Source: Planctomycetota bacterium (GTDB lineage Bacteria > Planctomycetota > Planctomycetia > Planctomycetales > Planctomycetaceae). From it: DNA of 14,700 bases. This document shows positions 1-6,878 of this stretch, piece after piece. Both the position numbers and the translations under genes were made by a program. The stretch spans positions 1 through 14,700 of the forward strand of contig JAADHY010000428.1 in the NCBI GenBank assembly GCA_013151585.1, in the 5' to 3' direction. Within the stretch, counting starts at the first letter, position 1. The number at the start of each line of letters is the position of its first letter. Below the pieces are notes generated by a model. It was not told where the DNA came from. It saw nothing but the letters and a program-made list of their open reading frames with translations, and ran no database searches.

Positions 1-341
1 TGTTTTTTCCCTGTTTCTTGGGCTTTCGGTGGGACGCCTGAGCGGCAACGCGGAGCTAAAGGACGGCCTTCCAGAATGAGCGGATGTGCGGGCAGGCCGA
101 GCTCGCGTCAACCGTTAGCCAGACTCAGCCCCCAGCACGCCCACCGTAAGATCGCGGCGCGGTGAGAAACGGGCTCAACGCGCCCCTTTGACGCCTCGGG
201 CTGGTAGAACCAATCTGTCGCATTGATTGACTTCCTGCCCGATCATGTGGGACACTCCCAACACGGATGCGAGGCGAGTTACCGGCCGCCCCGGCATTGA
301 TTTCCATCCATTCAAGACCTCCATTCAGGTGGACTCGAACG
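1..341. other. 5' intergenic stretch, no supportable complete gene
   Basis: About 340 bases precede the first gene. Plus frame 2 is open from the window edge to a TGA at 77-79 and reads as a short hydrophobic then polar tail (FSLFLGL...LKDGLPE). It could be the C-terminus of a gene entering from the left, but it is too short to judge. I see no convincing terminator, promoter, RNA gene or repeat. The 102-codon minus-strand frame across 125-433 runs antisense into the methyltransferase gene and has no recognisable content. Confidence 0.4.
327..332 (+). promoter_or_regulatory. Shine-Dalgarno site fixing the start of the methyltransferase fusion gene
   Basis: AGGTGG lies nine bases before the ATG at 342. 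It supports this start over the ATG at 267 in the same frame, because the codons between the two encode a Pro/Arg-rich stretch that looks like untranslated DNA, whereas the protein from 342 opens with a signal-like hydrophobic run. Confidence 0.55.
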
Positions 342-1865
342 ATGTTCCAAACACTGATGATTCTGCTGGCCCTGGCGGCTCCGCCCGGGCCCGGTGAGAA
401 TGGGATTACCGTGTGCGTGCCAGCAGGCCACAAAGACCTGGTGTCCGCTGTTCGTGAAATTGCACAGGTCTTTCATCATCAGCAGGGGACGCGAGTGGAC
501 GTTGTACTGGATGCCCGCCGGGCGGAACAGCGATCGGCCGACGTGTACCTCGCATTTGTCCCGAACGAGAAACAGCGAGAAACAGTTGCTGGGAAGAACG
601 CCAAACAGGTGGCTCGTCGCGATCGGCCAGCGGGTCGTGTCCTGGCACGCCTGCAGTCCGACACGAAGGCCGCTCGCGAGTTTTGGGATTTTCTCTCAAG
701 CCTGCACGCCCAGGCCATTTGGGCCAAATGGAACTTTCACGTTCCGATGCACGGCGACGCCGAGGCGTATCACAAGTTCGTTTCAACGACTCTCCGGTCA
801 ACCTACGCAGCGACCGCCCTGCGAATGCTGACCGAGACGGGGATTCGGGAGGGCCTTTGCATCGACGTGGGCTGCGGCTCCGGGCTGCTGGATATCGAAC
901 TGGCCAAGCGGTCGCGACTTCGCATCGTCGGGCTGGATATCGACCCGAAGATGATCGAGGCGGCGAAGGCAACGGTGCGAGCCGCCCACTTGGAAGACCG
1001 CATCACGTTCGTCGTCGGCGATGTGCACCAGATGCCGTTTGCCGATGATTCGGCCGATCTGATTGTCAGCCGCGGGGCACTGCCGTTTTTCCAAGACAAG
1101 GTCAAAGCCCTGCGCGAAATTTGGCGCGTGCTGAAACCATCGGGCGTCGCCTTCATCGGCGGACGCTATCTTTACACGCCAAGAAAGTACCTTCTTAGCG
1201 GCGATGAACTGAGACGAATCGTGCGCCAAACGGGAATCCCCGGCGCGATCGTAGTCGAGCGACGTGGACAGTGGGTCAAGCTGGTGGGGCCGGAAGCGAC
1301 GAAGAAAGTTGCTTCGTTTCGAGGCGGTCCGGCGATGCTCGCCCATCGGGTGCTGATCCAATCGGGCGTTTCCGAAGGCGATGTATTAGCTCTGGGGGAT
1401 CGGTTCCCCCAAGTGACGCAGGAACTGGCGCGGCTAAGCCACTTTTCGGTCACAGAGCTGCGTCTGCGTCGTCGCGCGCCTGGTCCGCGCGGGACGGACA
1501 AAGGCAAGCCATCAGCCGCTGATGGGCACTCCGAAGCTGCAGGCGTACACGAGGCGAAACGTGTCGCCAGAATCAAACAACTGAGCGGCTCGGCCGAATC
1601 GCTTCCCTTCCCGGATCAATCGTTTGACTTGATCATCAGCGTTGGAGAGCTGCCGTTTTGGCGCGACAAGGCCCAAGTGTTTCGCGAAGTCCACCGCGTA
1701 TTACGTCCGGGCGGTTACGCTTTCCTGGGGGGACGGTACCGGCACATGCCCAGCCGTCTGAAAGTTTCCAGCGACCAGTTGCGTGCGACCCTCCGTGAGG
1801 CTGGCCTTCCCAACGCTCGCGTCCTCGAGGAAATGGGCCAGTGGGTCGAGATTCGGAAGCAGTGA
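342..1865 (+). CDS. Signal-bearing fusion: shortened ModA-like segment plus two tandem class I SAM methyltransferase domains, the second degenerate
   Basis: The protein has 507 residues. Residues 1-18 look like a short signal or anchor (FQTLMILLALAAP). Residues 21-135 resemble a periplasmic molybdate-type binding protein: an opening ITVCVPAG strand, an SADVYLA strand, and an AREFWDFLSSLHAQAIWAKW helix like the ModA C-terminal helix. About 100 residues of a normal ModA are missing between these parts. Residues 167-315 form a class I SAM methyltransferase: motif I DVGCGSG (175-181), acidic motif II GLDID (197-201), then MPFADDSADLIVS and the LREIWRVLKPSG motif. Residues 341-505 repeat this domain (SLPFPDQSFDLIIS, FREVHRVLRPGG, FLGGRY), but the motif I position reads ALGDRFP, so the second copy probably cannot bind SAM. 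A Pro/Gly/Lys-rich stretch (377-400) interrupts the second copy. The substrate is unknown. A methyltransferase behind a secretion signal is puzzling because SAM is cytoplasmic, so the hydrophobic N-terminus may act as an anchor or be vestigial. The gene is convergent with its right-hand neighbour. Confidence 0.75.
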   Translation: MFQTLMILLALAAPPGPGENGITVCVPAGHKDLVSAVREIAQVFHHQQGTRVDVVLDARRAEQRSADVYLAFVPNEKQRETVAGKNAKQVARRDRPAGRVLARLQSDTKAAREFWDFLSSLHAQAIWAKWNFHVPMHGDAEAYHKFVSTTLRSTYAATALRMLTETGIREGLCIDVGCGSGLLDIELAKRSRLRIVGLDIDPKMIEAAKATVRAAHLEDRITFVVGDVHQMPFADDSADLIVSRGALPFFQDKVKALREIWRVLKPSGVAFIGGRYLYTPRKYLLSGDELRRIVRQTGIPGAIVVERRGQWVKLVGPEATKKVASFRGGPAMLAHRVLIQSGVSEGDVLALGDRFPQVTQELARLSHFSVTELRLRRRAPGPRGTDKGKPSAADGHSEAAGVHEAKRVARIKQLSGSAESLPFPDQSFDLIISVGELPFWRDKAQVFREVHRVLRPGGYAFLGGRYRHMPSRLKVSSDQLRATLREAGLPNARVLEEMGQWVEIRKQ

Positions 1866-1898
1866 CCGCCGTTGCACGCCTTCGGGCCGGTCAAGCGA

Positions 1899-3254
1899 TC
1901 AACCGTAGTGAATCCACCCGGCCTGTTCCATCAGTCGGAAAAGCCACGGTTGCTGCCACGGGTTTGAGATCGGACAGAATGCGGAAAAGACAGAGATGGC
2001 CAAGGCCACCAGTGCGGCAATCCGGAACCAGCGCCGGCTAGACCAGCCGTTCAGAATGGGAATCATCGACAAGAGCCAAAACGGGATGAGCCAAAAGGTC
2101 CACCGGAGCCCGGACGTGTTTCCGCCGTAGTTGTAGTTGGCCGTCCGCGTCAGATAAAAGCCCAACACACAAGCCGTCAGGATTCCGCCCAACCAAATCA
2201 CGATCTTCAGGGGAGATGCCGACGTCTCCCGCCGTCTGAGCCACGCGGCCAAGGCGATCAAATAAATCGGCGACAGCGAAAAGATGCCATGATGCCCGAT
2301 GGTGCAATGGAGGAAGTAGACAATCGGCGAGTCACCGCCCTTGTCGATCCCTTTCGGGTTGAGCCAGTAGCTGCCGGGGTATAAGTACTTCTCGGTCCCG
2401 TAGTACGCATAAAACGGTTTCAGACCGCCGGTGACCAGATAGTTGGTGAAGAAGAACGCGACAAGCGGCACCAGCGCGGCCGGAATGAACCACGTCAACG
2501 TCTTCTTGGGACAGACTCGCCAGAGCAATACGAAAGCCGCCACCCCGAACAGCGCCGCCGGCAGCTCATTGCAGCAGACAAAGGCCGCCCAGAACCCAAC
2601 CAACGCAAAGTCTCGACCGCGACGCTGTCCCTCGCACAAAATCCCGACCGCCGGATACAAGGCAAACACCAGTGACGTCGCTGCGACCGTGTGGTTGTTG
2701 AACGTGATCAGGAAGGGAGTCAGCAGTGTACCGAACGCCGCGGCGGCGGTCAGGTACAATCGGGCCCAGTCATCGACCACATACCGCTCGATCAGTCGCA
2801 CGAGCAATACCAGCGCGACCATCATGGGCAGCCAGTTAATCAGCAGAAGGATCGACCGAGTGACCGCCTCGGTATGATCCAACAGGTTCATCCCGGTCGT
2901 GTGCTTGATCACCCAGTAAAGGCCCGCGACGATCGTGGGCAGCAGCGGCGGCTTGCTGGAATAGAAGTGGCCCTCGTGCTTCACCTTGTCGATCGTCGCC
3001 CACCGACGCTTGCCTTTGATCCGTTTGCTGTCAATCTCGTCGATCTGGTACGTACCGCGCTCGACGAGCGACCAGACGGTACACCAACGGGATCGATCAT
3101 TGGCGCTCAAAAGCGGCCGGGCCGCCACGATGGCCGCCGCTGCGATCGCTGCGTAAATGACCAACAGCAGTCCGTAAACGGAATGACGAATCGGCTGGTT
3201 CGAATCAGCCCTGCCCGCAGGTTCGCTCAAAAGGGATTCATTCATCGCAGTCAT
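1899..3254 (-). CDS. Polytopic membrane protein, GT-C / PMT_2 (ArnT-like) glycosyltransferase superfamily candidate
   Basis: From the ATG at 3254 the protein has 451 residues; an ATG at 3245 is equally possible, and neither has a strong Shine-Dalgarno site. The frame stays open to 3377, but that extension is Arg-rich and unconvincing. A first membrane segment (about 26-46) is followed by a large non-cytoplasmic loop with NDRSRW (52-57), WSLVERG, and YSSKPPLLP (98-106). The KPPL signature after the first loop is typical of PMT_2/ArnT-type lipid-linked-sugar glycosyltransferases. About ten more hydrophobic segments follow, with a long loop around the YAYYGTEKYLYPGSYWLNP stretch. The likely role is transfer of sugar from a polyprenyl-phosphate donor at the outer face of the inner membrane. 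The acceptor cannot be told. Its stop lies 33 bp from that of the convergent methyltransferase gene. The family call is by motif and topology only. Confidence 0.65.
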   Translation of the reverse strand: MTAMNESLLSEPAGRADSNQPIRHSVYGLLLVIYAAIAAAAIVAARPLLSANDRSRWCTVWSLVERGTYQIDEIDSKRIKGKRRWATIDKVKHEGHFYSSKPPLLPTIVAGLYWVIKHTTGMNLLDHTEAVTRSILLLINWLPMMVALVLLVRLIERYVVDDWARLYLTAAAAFGTLLTPFLITFNNHTVAATSLVFALYPAVGILCEGQRRGRDFALVGFWAAFVCCNELPAALFGVAAFVLLWRVCPKKTLTWFIPAALVPLVAFFFTNYLVTGGLKPFYAYYGTEKYLYPGSYWLNPKGIDKGGDSPIVYFLHCTIGHHGIFSLSPIYLIALAAWLRRRETSASPLKIVIWLGGILTACVLGFYLTRTANYNYGGNTSGLRWTFWLIPFWLLSMIPILNGWSSRRWFRIAALVALAISVFSAFCPISNPWQQPWLFRLMEQAGWIHYG

Positions 3255-3447
3255 CGTCTCGTTCGATCTCGTCCCTTCGACGGCCGTTCCCCCGACCGTC
3301 TTCGAACAACGTCCTAAGGCGACCTTCCAGCCGCAGCCAAAGTGAGCGGTAGCCGTCCGCCTTCGGTGTCCTCGCAAAGCCGATCAGACCACCGGCCTGC
3401 GCCTGATGCTCACTCGCGACAGTTCCCGATGTTCGAACAGCATACGC

Positions 3448-3480
3448 GTATCCTGCGCAGATCCCAACACGCAAGGATAC
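3448..3480 (-). terminator. Stem-loop 3' of ftr, candidate transcript end
   Basis: GTATCCTGCG (3448-3457) and CGCAAGGATAC (3470-3480) pair over ten base pairs with one bulged A and a 12-base loop. The element begins 24 bases after the ftr stop codon and before the next minus-strand gene, a typical place for a 3' end. There is no T-run on the exit side, so it is not a classical Rho-independent terminator and may instead stabilise the mRNA 3' end. Confidence 0.4.
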
Positions 3481-3503
3481 TATTCCCGTTTCGTCCGAGG
3501 CCG

Positions 3504-4403
3504 CTAAAGCAGAAGATCCTTCAGGGGCAAATGATATTGCCCCAATCGGCCGCCATAGTTGCCGGCGGTGATGCGGACTACGCCGGGGCACCGCGCGGCC
3601 GCGTGCAGGCCAGCCCGCATGGCTTCGCGGACGGCGTCCAAGTCCAGGCCGTCGATGATGATCTCGTACACGGCGCCGACGTCCGGCGGCAACGCGGTCT
3701 TGGTGACAGCTCGCAGCGTCGGACAAAAGGCGTCGTTCGTACTCGCCTTCAGCTTCTTGTATCGCGAACCAACTTTGCTGCCGCTGCGGACAATCCCGCC
3801 CGGAAAAGGCGTAATCACGCCCGAAAGCGGCTCAATGGCCGACACCGCTGCTTCGGCCGCGGCCAGGGCCGCTCCTTGGTCGACTCCGCCGATCAGCAAG
3901 TTCCCGCCGGCCACGGCTCGCACCGTGCCGAACCGCTCCTCGCAAACAAACTCGCCGTCCATCACCGGAATCCGCCACAGACGGCGTGTCCCGAGTTTTT
4001 TCGAGATCTGGAAGCCGTCTCCGAAATAGCGAAGCCGGCCGCCGACAGGAATCTGCTTCTCCGGGGCCACGTCCGGGAGGCCGTTGTAGCACGCTGTCGT
4101 AGGACACGTCAACACGCATTGGCCGACCCGATTCGTGACCGCCTGAGCCAACGCATCGCGGCTGAATGCGAACAGTAAAACGCTGACGCCCGGCCGGCCG
4201 TCGGGTGTCTCGGCCGGATCGAGCTGGCTCTCGAGGCCCGCTTCGGCGTCACACCCGATGACGCTGGTCCCGTAACCGGTCATCTCGATGGCCGCGACAC
4301 GAGCCCATCGGGCCGTCTCGGCTGTGATCAGCACGCGAGCCGCTGCAACCGAGAAGGCCTCGGCGAACGTGTCTTCGATTTCCACGTCGTTCAGTCGCAG
4401 CAT
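3504..4403 (-). CDS. ftr: Formylmethanofuran:tetrahydromethanopterin N-formyltransferase (Ftr/FhcD)
   Basis: The enzyme (299 residues, EC 2.3.1.101) moves the formyl group between methanofuran and tetrahydromethanopterin. In bacteria it works in the oxidative direction with Mch and Fhc, passing C1 units from formaldehyde to formate in the cytoplasm. Family hallmarks are visible in order: NDVEIEDTFAEAF (5-17), TGYGTSVIGCDAEAG (42-56), VLTCPTTACYNG (97-108), TPFPGGIVRSGSKVGS (198-213), NDAFCPTLRAVTKTALPPDV (223-242) and GNYGGRLGQYHLPL (281-294). The length matches the family. The ATG at 4403 is chosen because homology begins immediately there; a GTG at 4472 in frame would overlap kbl and add 23 unrelated residues. 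The Shine-Dalgarno site is weak. It sits 65 bp behind kbl on the same strand, so co-transcription with tdh-kbl is plausible. A bacterial Ftr points to Planctomycetota or a methylotroph. Confidence 0.93.
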   Translation of the reverse strand: MLRLNDVEIEDTFAEAFSVAAARVLITAETARWARVAAIEMTGYGTSVIGCDAEAGLESQLDPAETPDGRPGVSVLLFAFSRDALAQAVTNRVGQCVLTCPTTACYNGLPDVAPEKQIPVGGRLRYFGDGFQISKKLGTRRLWRIPVMDGEFVCEERFGTVRAVAGGNLLIGGVDQGAALAAAEAAVSAIEPLSGVITPFPGGIVRSGSKVGSRYKKLKASTNDAFCPTLRAVTKTALPPDVGAVYEIIIDGLDLDAVREAMRAGLHAAARCPGVVRITAGNYGGRLGQYHLPLKDLLL

Positions 4404-4468
4404 GGAACGGCCTACGGAGCTGGAAGTTCGTTGGCATAAGGTGACGGAGTCTTCGGCCCGAAAGGGCG

Positions 4469-5659
4469 TCACACGCCCAACTCGGCTTTCACGGCCGAAA
4501 ACATGTCGATGGCGTATTGCAAGTCGTCGCGGCTGTGAGCGGCCGAAATCTGGACGCGGATGCGTGCCTGTCCTTTCGGCACGACCGGGTAGGAAAAACC
4601 GATCACATACACTCCCCGCTCCAGCATGGCGTCGGCGAACTTGGTCGCCAGGGCGGCATCATAGAGCATGATCGGCACGATGGGATGCTCACCAGGCAGA
4701 ATATCAAACCCGCGAGCGGTCATCGCGTCTCGGAAAAATCGCGTATTGTCCATCAGTTTGTTGCGGAGGTCGGCCGAGCGGCTGATCAGCTCCAGCGCCT
4801 TCAACGACGCTCCACAAATCGGCGGAGCCAACGTGTTCGAAAACAGATACGGCCGCGACCGCTGCCGCAGCATCTCGATGATCTCTTTGCGTCCCGAGGT
4901 GTATCCACCCGACGCGCCGCCCAAGGCTTTTCCCAGTGTTCCAGTGATGATGTCCACGCGATCCATGACGCCGCAGTACTCGTGCGTGCCCCGGCCGTTC
5001 TCGCCCATGAAGCCGACGGCGTGCGAGTCGTCGATCATGACCAGCGCTTCGTACTTGTCGGCTAACTCGCAGATGTCGGCCAACCGAGCCACATAGCCGT
5101 CCATCGAGAAGACGCCATCGGTGGCAATCAGCCGAAATCGGCTACCGTCCGCAACGGCTTCCTTCAGCTTTGCGTCCAGGTCGGCCATGTCGCTGTTGGC
5201 GTAGCGATAGCGACGGGCTTTACAAAGCCGAATCCCGTCGATGATGGACGCGTGATTGAGCTGGTCGGACAACACCGCGTCTTCCGGTCCAAGCAACGTC
5301 TCGAACAATCCGCCGTTGGCATCAAAACATGATGAGTAAAGGATCGTGTCTTCGGTGCCGAGGAATTGGCTGATCGCCGCTTCGAGCTGCTTGTGCAACT
5401 GCTGCGTGCCGCAAATAAACCGCACGCTCGAAAGCCCGTAGCCCCATCGGTCGAGCGCCTCGTGCGCCGCGGCGATCACCTCCGGATGATCCGCCAGGCC
5501 CAAATAGTTGTTCGCGCACATGTTCAACACGTCTTCGCGGTCAATGGTCCGGATGTGCGCTCGCTGCGGCGACGCGATCACCCGCTCCGCTTTGTACAAG
5601 CCGGATTGCCGAATCTGCTCCAGCTCCGCCTGTAAGTGCTCTCTCATTTTTCCAAACAT
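4469..5659 (-). CDS. kbl: 2-amino-3-ketobutyrate CoA ligase (glycine C-acetyltransferase)
   Basis: This PLP enzyme (396 residues, EC 2.3.1.29) cleaves 2-amino-3-ketobutyrate with CoA into glycine and acetyl-CoA, the second step of threonine degradation after Tdh. It belongs to the alpha-oxoamine synthase family, fold type I. Visible motifs are NNYLGLADHPEV (50-61), GLSSVRFICGTQ (75-86), NHASIIDG with H136, MIDDSHAVGFMG (208-219) and the PLP-lysine segment TGTLGKALGGASGGY with K244, the same number as in E. coli Kbl as I recall it. The length is also nearly the same. The ATG at 5659 has a GAGGGA site five bases upstream; an alternative ATG at 5647 would remove four residues. It follows tdh by 75 bp, a gap that holds a stem-loop, and precedes ftr by 65 bp. 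I see no defect. Confidence 0.96.
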   Translation of the reverse strand: MFGKMREHLQAELEQIRQSGLYKAERVIASPQRAHIRTIDREDVLNMCANNYLGLADHPEVIAAAHEALDRWGYGLSSVRFICGTQQLHKQLEAAISQFLGTEDTILYSSCFDANGGLFETLLGPEDAVLSDQLNHASIIDGIRLCKARRYRYANSDMADLDAKLKEAVADGSRFRLIATDGVFSMDGYVARLADICELADKYEALVMIDDSHAVGFMGENGRGTHEYCGVMDRVDIITGTLGKALGGASGGYTSGRKEIIEMLRQRSRPYLFSNTLAPPICGASLKALELISRSADLRNKLMDNTRFFRDAMTARGFDILPGEHPIVPIMLYDAALATKFADAMLERGVYVIGFSYPVVPKGQARIRVQISAAHSRDDLQYAIDMFSAVKAELGV

Positions 5660-5695
5660 GGCTGTCCCTCGTCCGTTCGTCGCGGGAACAGGCCG

Positions 5696-5712
5696 GGTTT
5701 CTCCCAGAAACC
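5696..5712 (-). other. Perfect 7-bp hairpin between tdh and kbl
   Basis: On the minus strand GGTTTCT-GGG-AGAAACC forms a seven-pair stem with a three-base loop, between the tdh stop (5735) and the kbl Shine-Dalgarno site (5665-5670). No T-run follows, so full termination is unlikely. An intercistronic hairpin like this could be an RNA processing or stability element that sets the Tdh:Kbl ratio, or could be chance. Confidence 0.4.
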
Positions 5713-5734
5713 GAACCTGCAATCCAACCGCTCC

Positions 5735-6778
5735 TCATCCCTCATTCCACGTCAGGATGACCTTCCCGCAGTGGCCCGTTCGCATCACCTCGAAGCCCTT
5801 CTCGAACTCCGTGTAATGAAAGCGATGTGTGATGACCGGCGAGATGTCCAGTCCGCCTTGAAGCATCACCGTCATCTTGTACCAAGTCTCGTACATCTCG
5901 CGACCGTAGATGCCTTTGATGGTCAGCATATTAAAAACGACCGTATTCCAGTCGATAGCCATCTTCTTGTTCGGGATGCCGAGCATGGCGATCTTGCCGC
6001 CGTGGCACATGTTGGCCAGCATTTCGTCAAAGGCTTCCGGCGACCCGGACATCTCCAGCCCGACATCGAAGCCTTCCAGCATGCCGAGTTCTTTCTGGAC
6101 ATCCCGGAGCCGTTCCTTACTGGCATCGACGATACGCGTCACACCGATCTTCTTCGCCAGCTCCAGCCGATAGGGGTTCACATCCGTGATGACCGTGTAT
6201 CGAGCCCCCGCGTACTTCACGATCGCCGCGGCCATCAAGCCGATGGGGCCGGCTCCCGTGATCAAAACGTCCTCGCCAAGCACCGGGAAAGACAACGCCG
6301 TATGCACGGCATTCCCGAAAGGATCGAAAATCGCCTGGATGTCTCGCGGGATGCTGCGGTCATGATACCACACGTTCGTCTGAGGCAGCACCAGATATTC
6401 GGCGAAAGCGCCAGGCCGGTTCACTCCGATGCCCTTGGTATCCGCACAGAGGTGTCGGCGGCCCGCCATGCAATTGCGGCAGCGGCCGCAAACGACGTGG
6501 CCCTCACCGCTGACGATGTCGCCCGGTTGAAAGTCGTGGACGTTCGAGCCGACCGCAATGATCTCGCCAACGAATTCATGTCCAATCACAAGCGGCACAG
6601 GGATCGTCTTTTGCGCCCAAGCGTCCCAGTTGTAAATGTGCAGGTCCGTTCCACAGATGCCGGTCCGCAAGACCTTGATCAGCACATCGTTGATGCCGAT
6701 CTCCGGGACGGGCACTTCTTGCAACCACAAACCCGGCTCCCGCTTCGACTTCACTAGAGCCTTCATCGTTTCGGCCAT
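5735..6778 (-). CDS. tdh: L-threonine 3-dehydrogenase, zinc-dependent
   Basis: The enzyme (347 residues, EC 1.1.1.103) oxidises L-threonine with NAD+ to 2-amino-3-ketobutyrate, which is passed to Kbl. It belongs to the medium-chain zinc alcohol dehydrogenase family. Catalytic zinc ligands are C42, H67 and E68 (ICGTDLH, GHEFVGE). The structural zinc is held by C97, C100, C103 and C111. These are offset by four from E. coli Tdh, consistent with four extra N-terminal residues. NHVHT-type signatures include GVNRPGAFAEY, IFDPFGNAVHTALSF, the Rossmann GAGPIGLMAA and the C-terminal IKGIYGREMYETWYKM. The ATG at 6778 has TCTCCTT (minus AAGGAGA) seven bases upstream; upstream codons in the open frame have no family similarity. 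Regulation is likely by the XRE-cupin protein encoded just upstream. The threonine call over other MDR dehydrogenases is secure because kbl follows directly. Confidence 0.97.
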   Translation of the reverse strand: MAETMKALVKSKREPGLWLQEVPVPEIGINDVLIKVLRTGICGTDLHIYNWDAWAQKTIPVPLVIGHEFVGEIIAVGSNVHDFQPGDIVSGEGHVVCGRCRNCMAGRRHLCADTKGIGVNRPGAFAEYLVLPQTNVWYHDRSIPRDIQAIFDPFGNAVHTALSFPVLGEDVLITGAGPIGLMAAAIVKYAGARYTVITDVNPYRLELAKKIGVTRIVDASKERLRDVQKELGMLEGFDVGLEMSGSPEAFDEMLANMCHGGKIAMLGIPNKKMAIDWNTVVFNMLTIKGIYGREMYETWYKMTVMLQGGLDISPVITHRFHYTEFEKGFEVMRTGHCGKVILTWNEG

Positions 6779-6785
6779 GGATGTT

Positions 6786-6792
6786 TCTCCTT
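6786..6792 (-). promoter_or_regulatory. Strong Shine-Dalgarno site of tdh
   Basis: AAGGAGA on the minus strand, seven bases before the ATG at 6778. It decides the start against the longer open frame reaching 6937, which would overlap the regulator gene. Confidence 0.7.
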
Positions 6793-6809
6793 GATTCTTG
6801 AACGCGGAT

Positions 6810-6839
6810 ACGGACGAGCACGGACCGGCACGAACGCAT
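6810..6839. repeat. Short degenerate 10-bp periodic repeat upstream of tdh
   Basis: The units ACGGACGAGC, ACGGACCGGC and ACGAACGCAT lie head to tail, ten bases each. The first two share eight of ten positions and the third keeps only the opening part. The array lies in the 100-bp gap between the regulator and tdh and abuts the hairpin at 6830-6869. It could be a remnant of a dispersed intergenic repeat or a binding region with one helical turn per unit. Function is unknown. Confidence 0.35.
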
Positions 6840-6869
6840 GGCCGCGGCCAGGATGGCCGGCACGTTCGT
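6830..6869 (-). other. Inverted repeat between the XRE-cupin regulator and tdh
   Basis: ACGAACG (6830-6836) pairs with CGTTCGT (6863-6869), and inside these GGCC (6840-6843) faces GGCC (6856-6859), giving a nested stem of about 11 pairs with a small internal loop and an 11-base apex. It lies nine bases past the regulator stop. It may attenuate read-through from the regulator into tdh, or serve as a protein-binding site. No T-run is present. Confidence 0.4.
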
Positions 6870-6878
6870 TCGCCGCCG

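Noticed and set aside
267..341. Earlier ATG for the methyltransferase fusion
   Set aside because: The extension lacks a ribosome-binding site and would bury the signal-like segment 25 residues in.
1866..1898. GCC-TTCG-GGC hairpin between the convergent methyltransferase and GT-C genes
   Set aside because: The stem is only three base pairs and no T-run follows, so it is too weak to call a terminator.
3238..3726. Minus-strand frame of 162 codons between the GT-C gene and ftr
   Set aside because: It overlaps the end of ftr in another frame and the start of the GT-C gene. Its composition is Arg-rich and it contains no motif.
3342..4178. Plus-strand frame of 278 codons antisense to ftr
   Set aside because: Ftr family motifs fill the opposite strand, and the plus frame has no ribosome-binding site or recognisable content.
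4404..4472. Longer ftr frame beginning at a GTG inside the end of kbl
   Set aside because: Homology with the Ftr family begins at the ATG at 4403, and the added residues are unrelated to the family.
5636..6757. Plus-strand frame of 373 codons antisense to tdh
   Set aside because: Tdh has every zinc ligand and near-identity to known enzymes along its length. The antisense product is His/Arg/Asp-rich with no domain.
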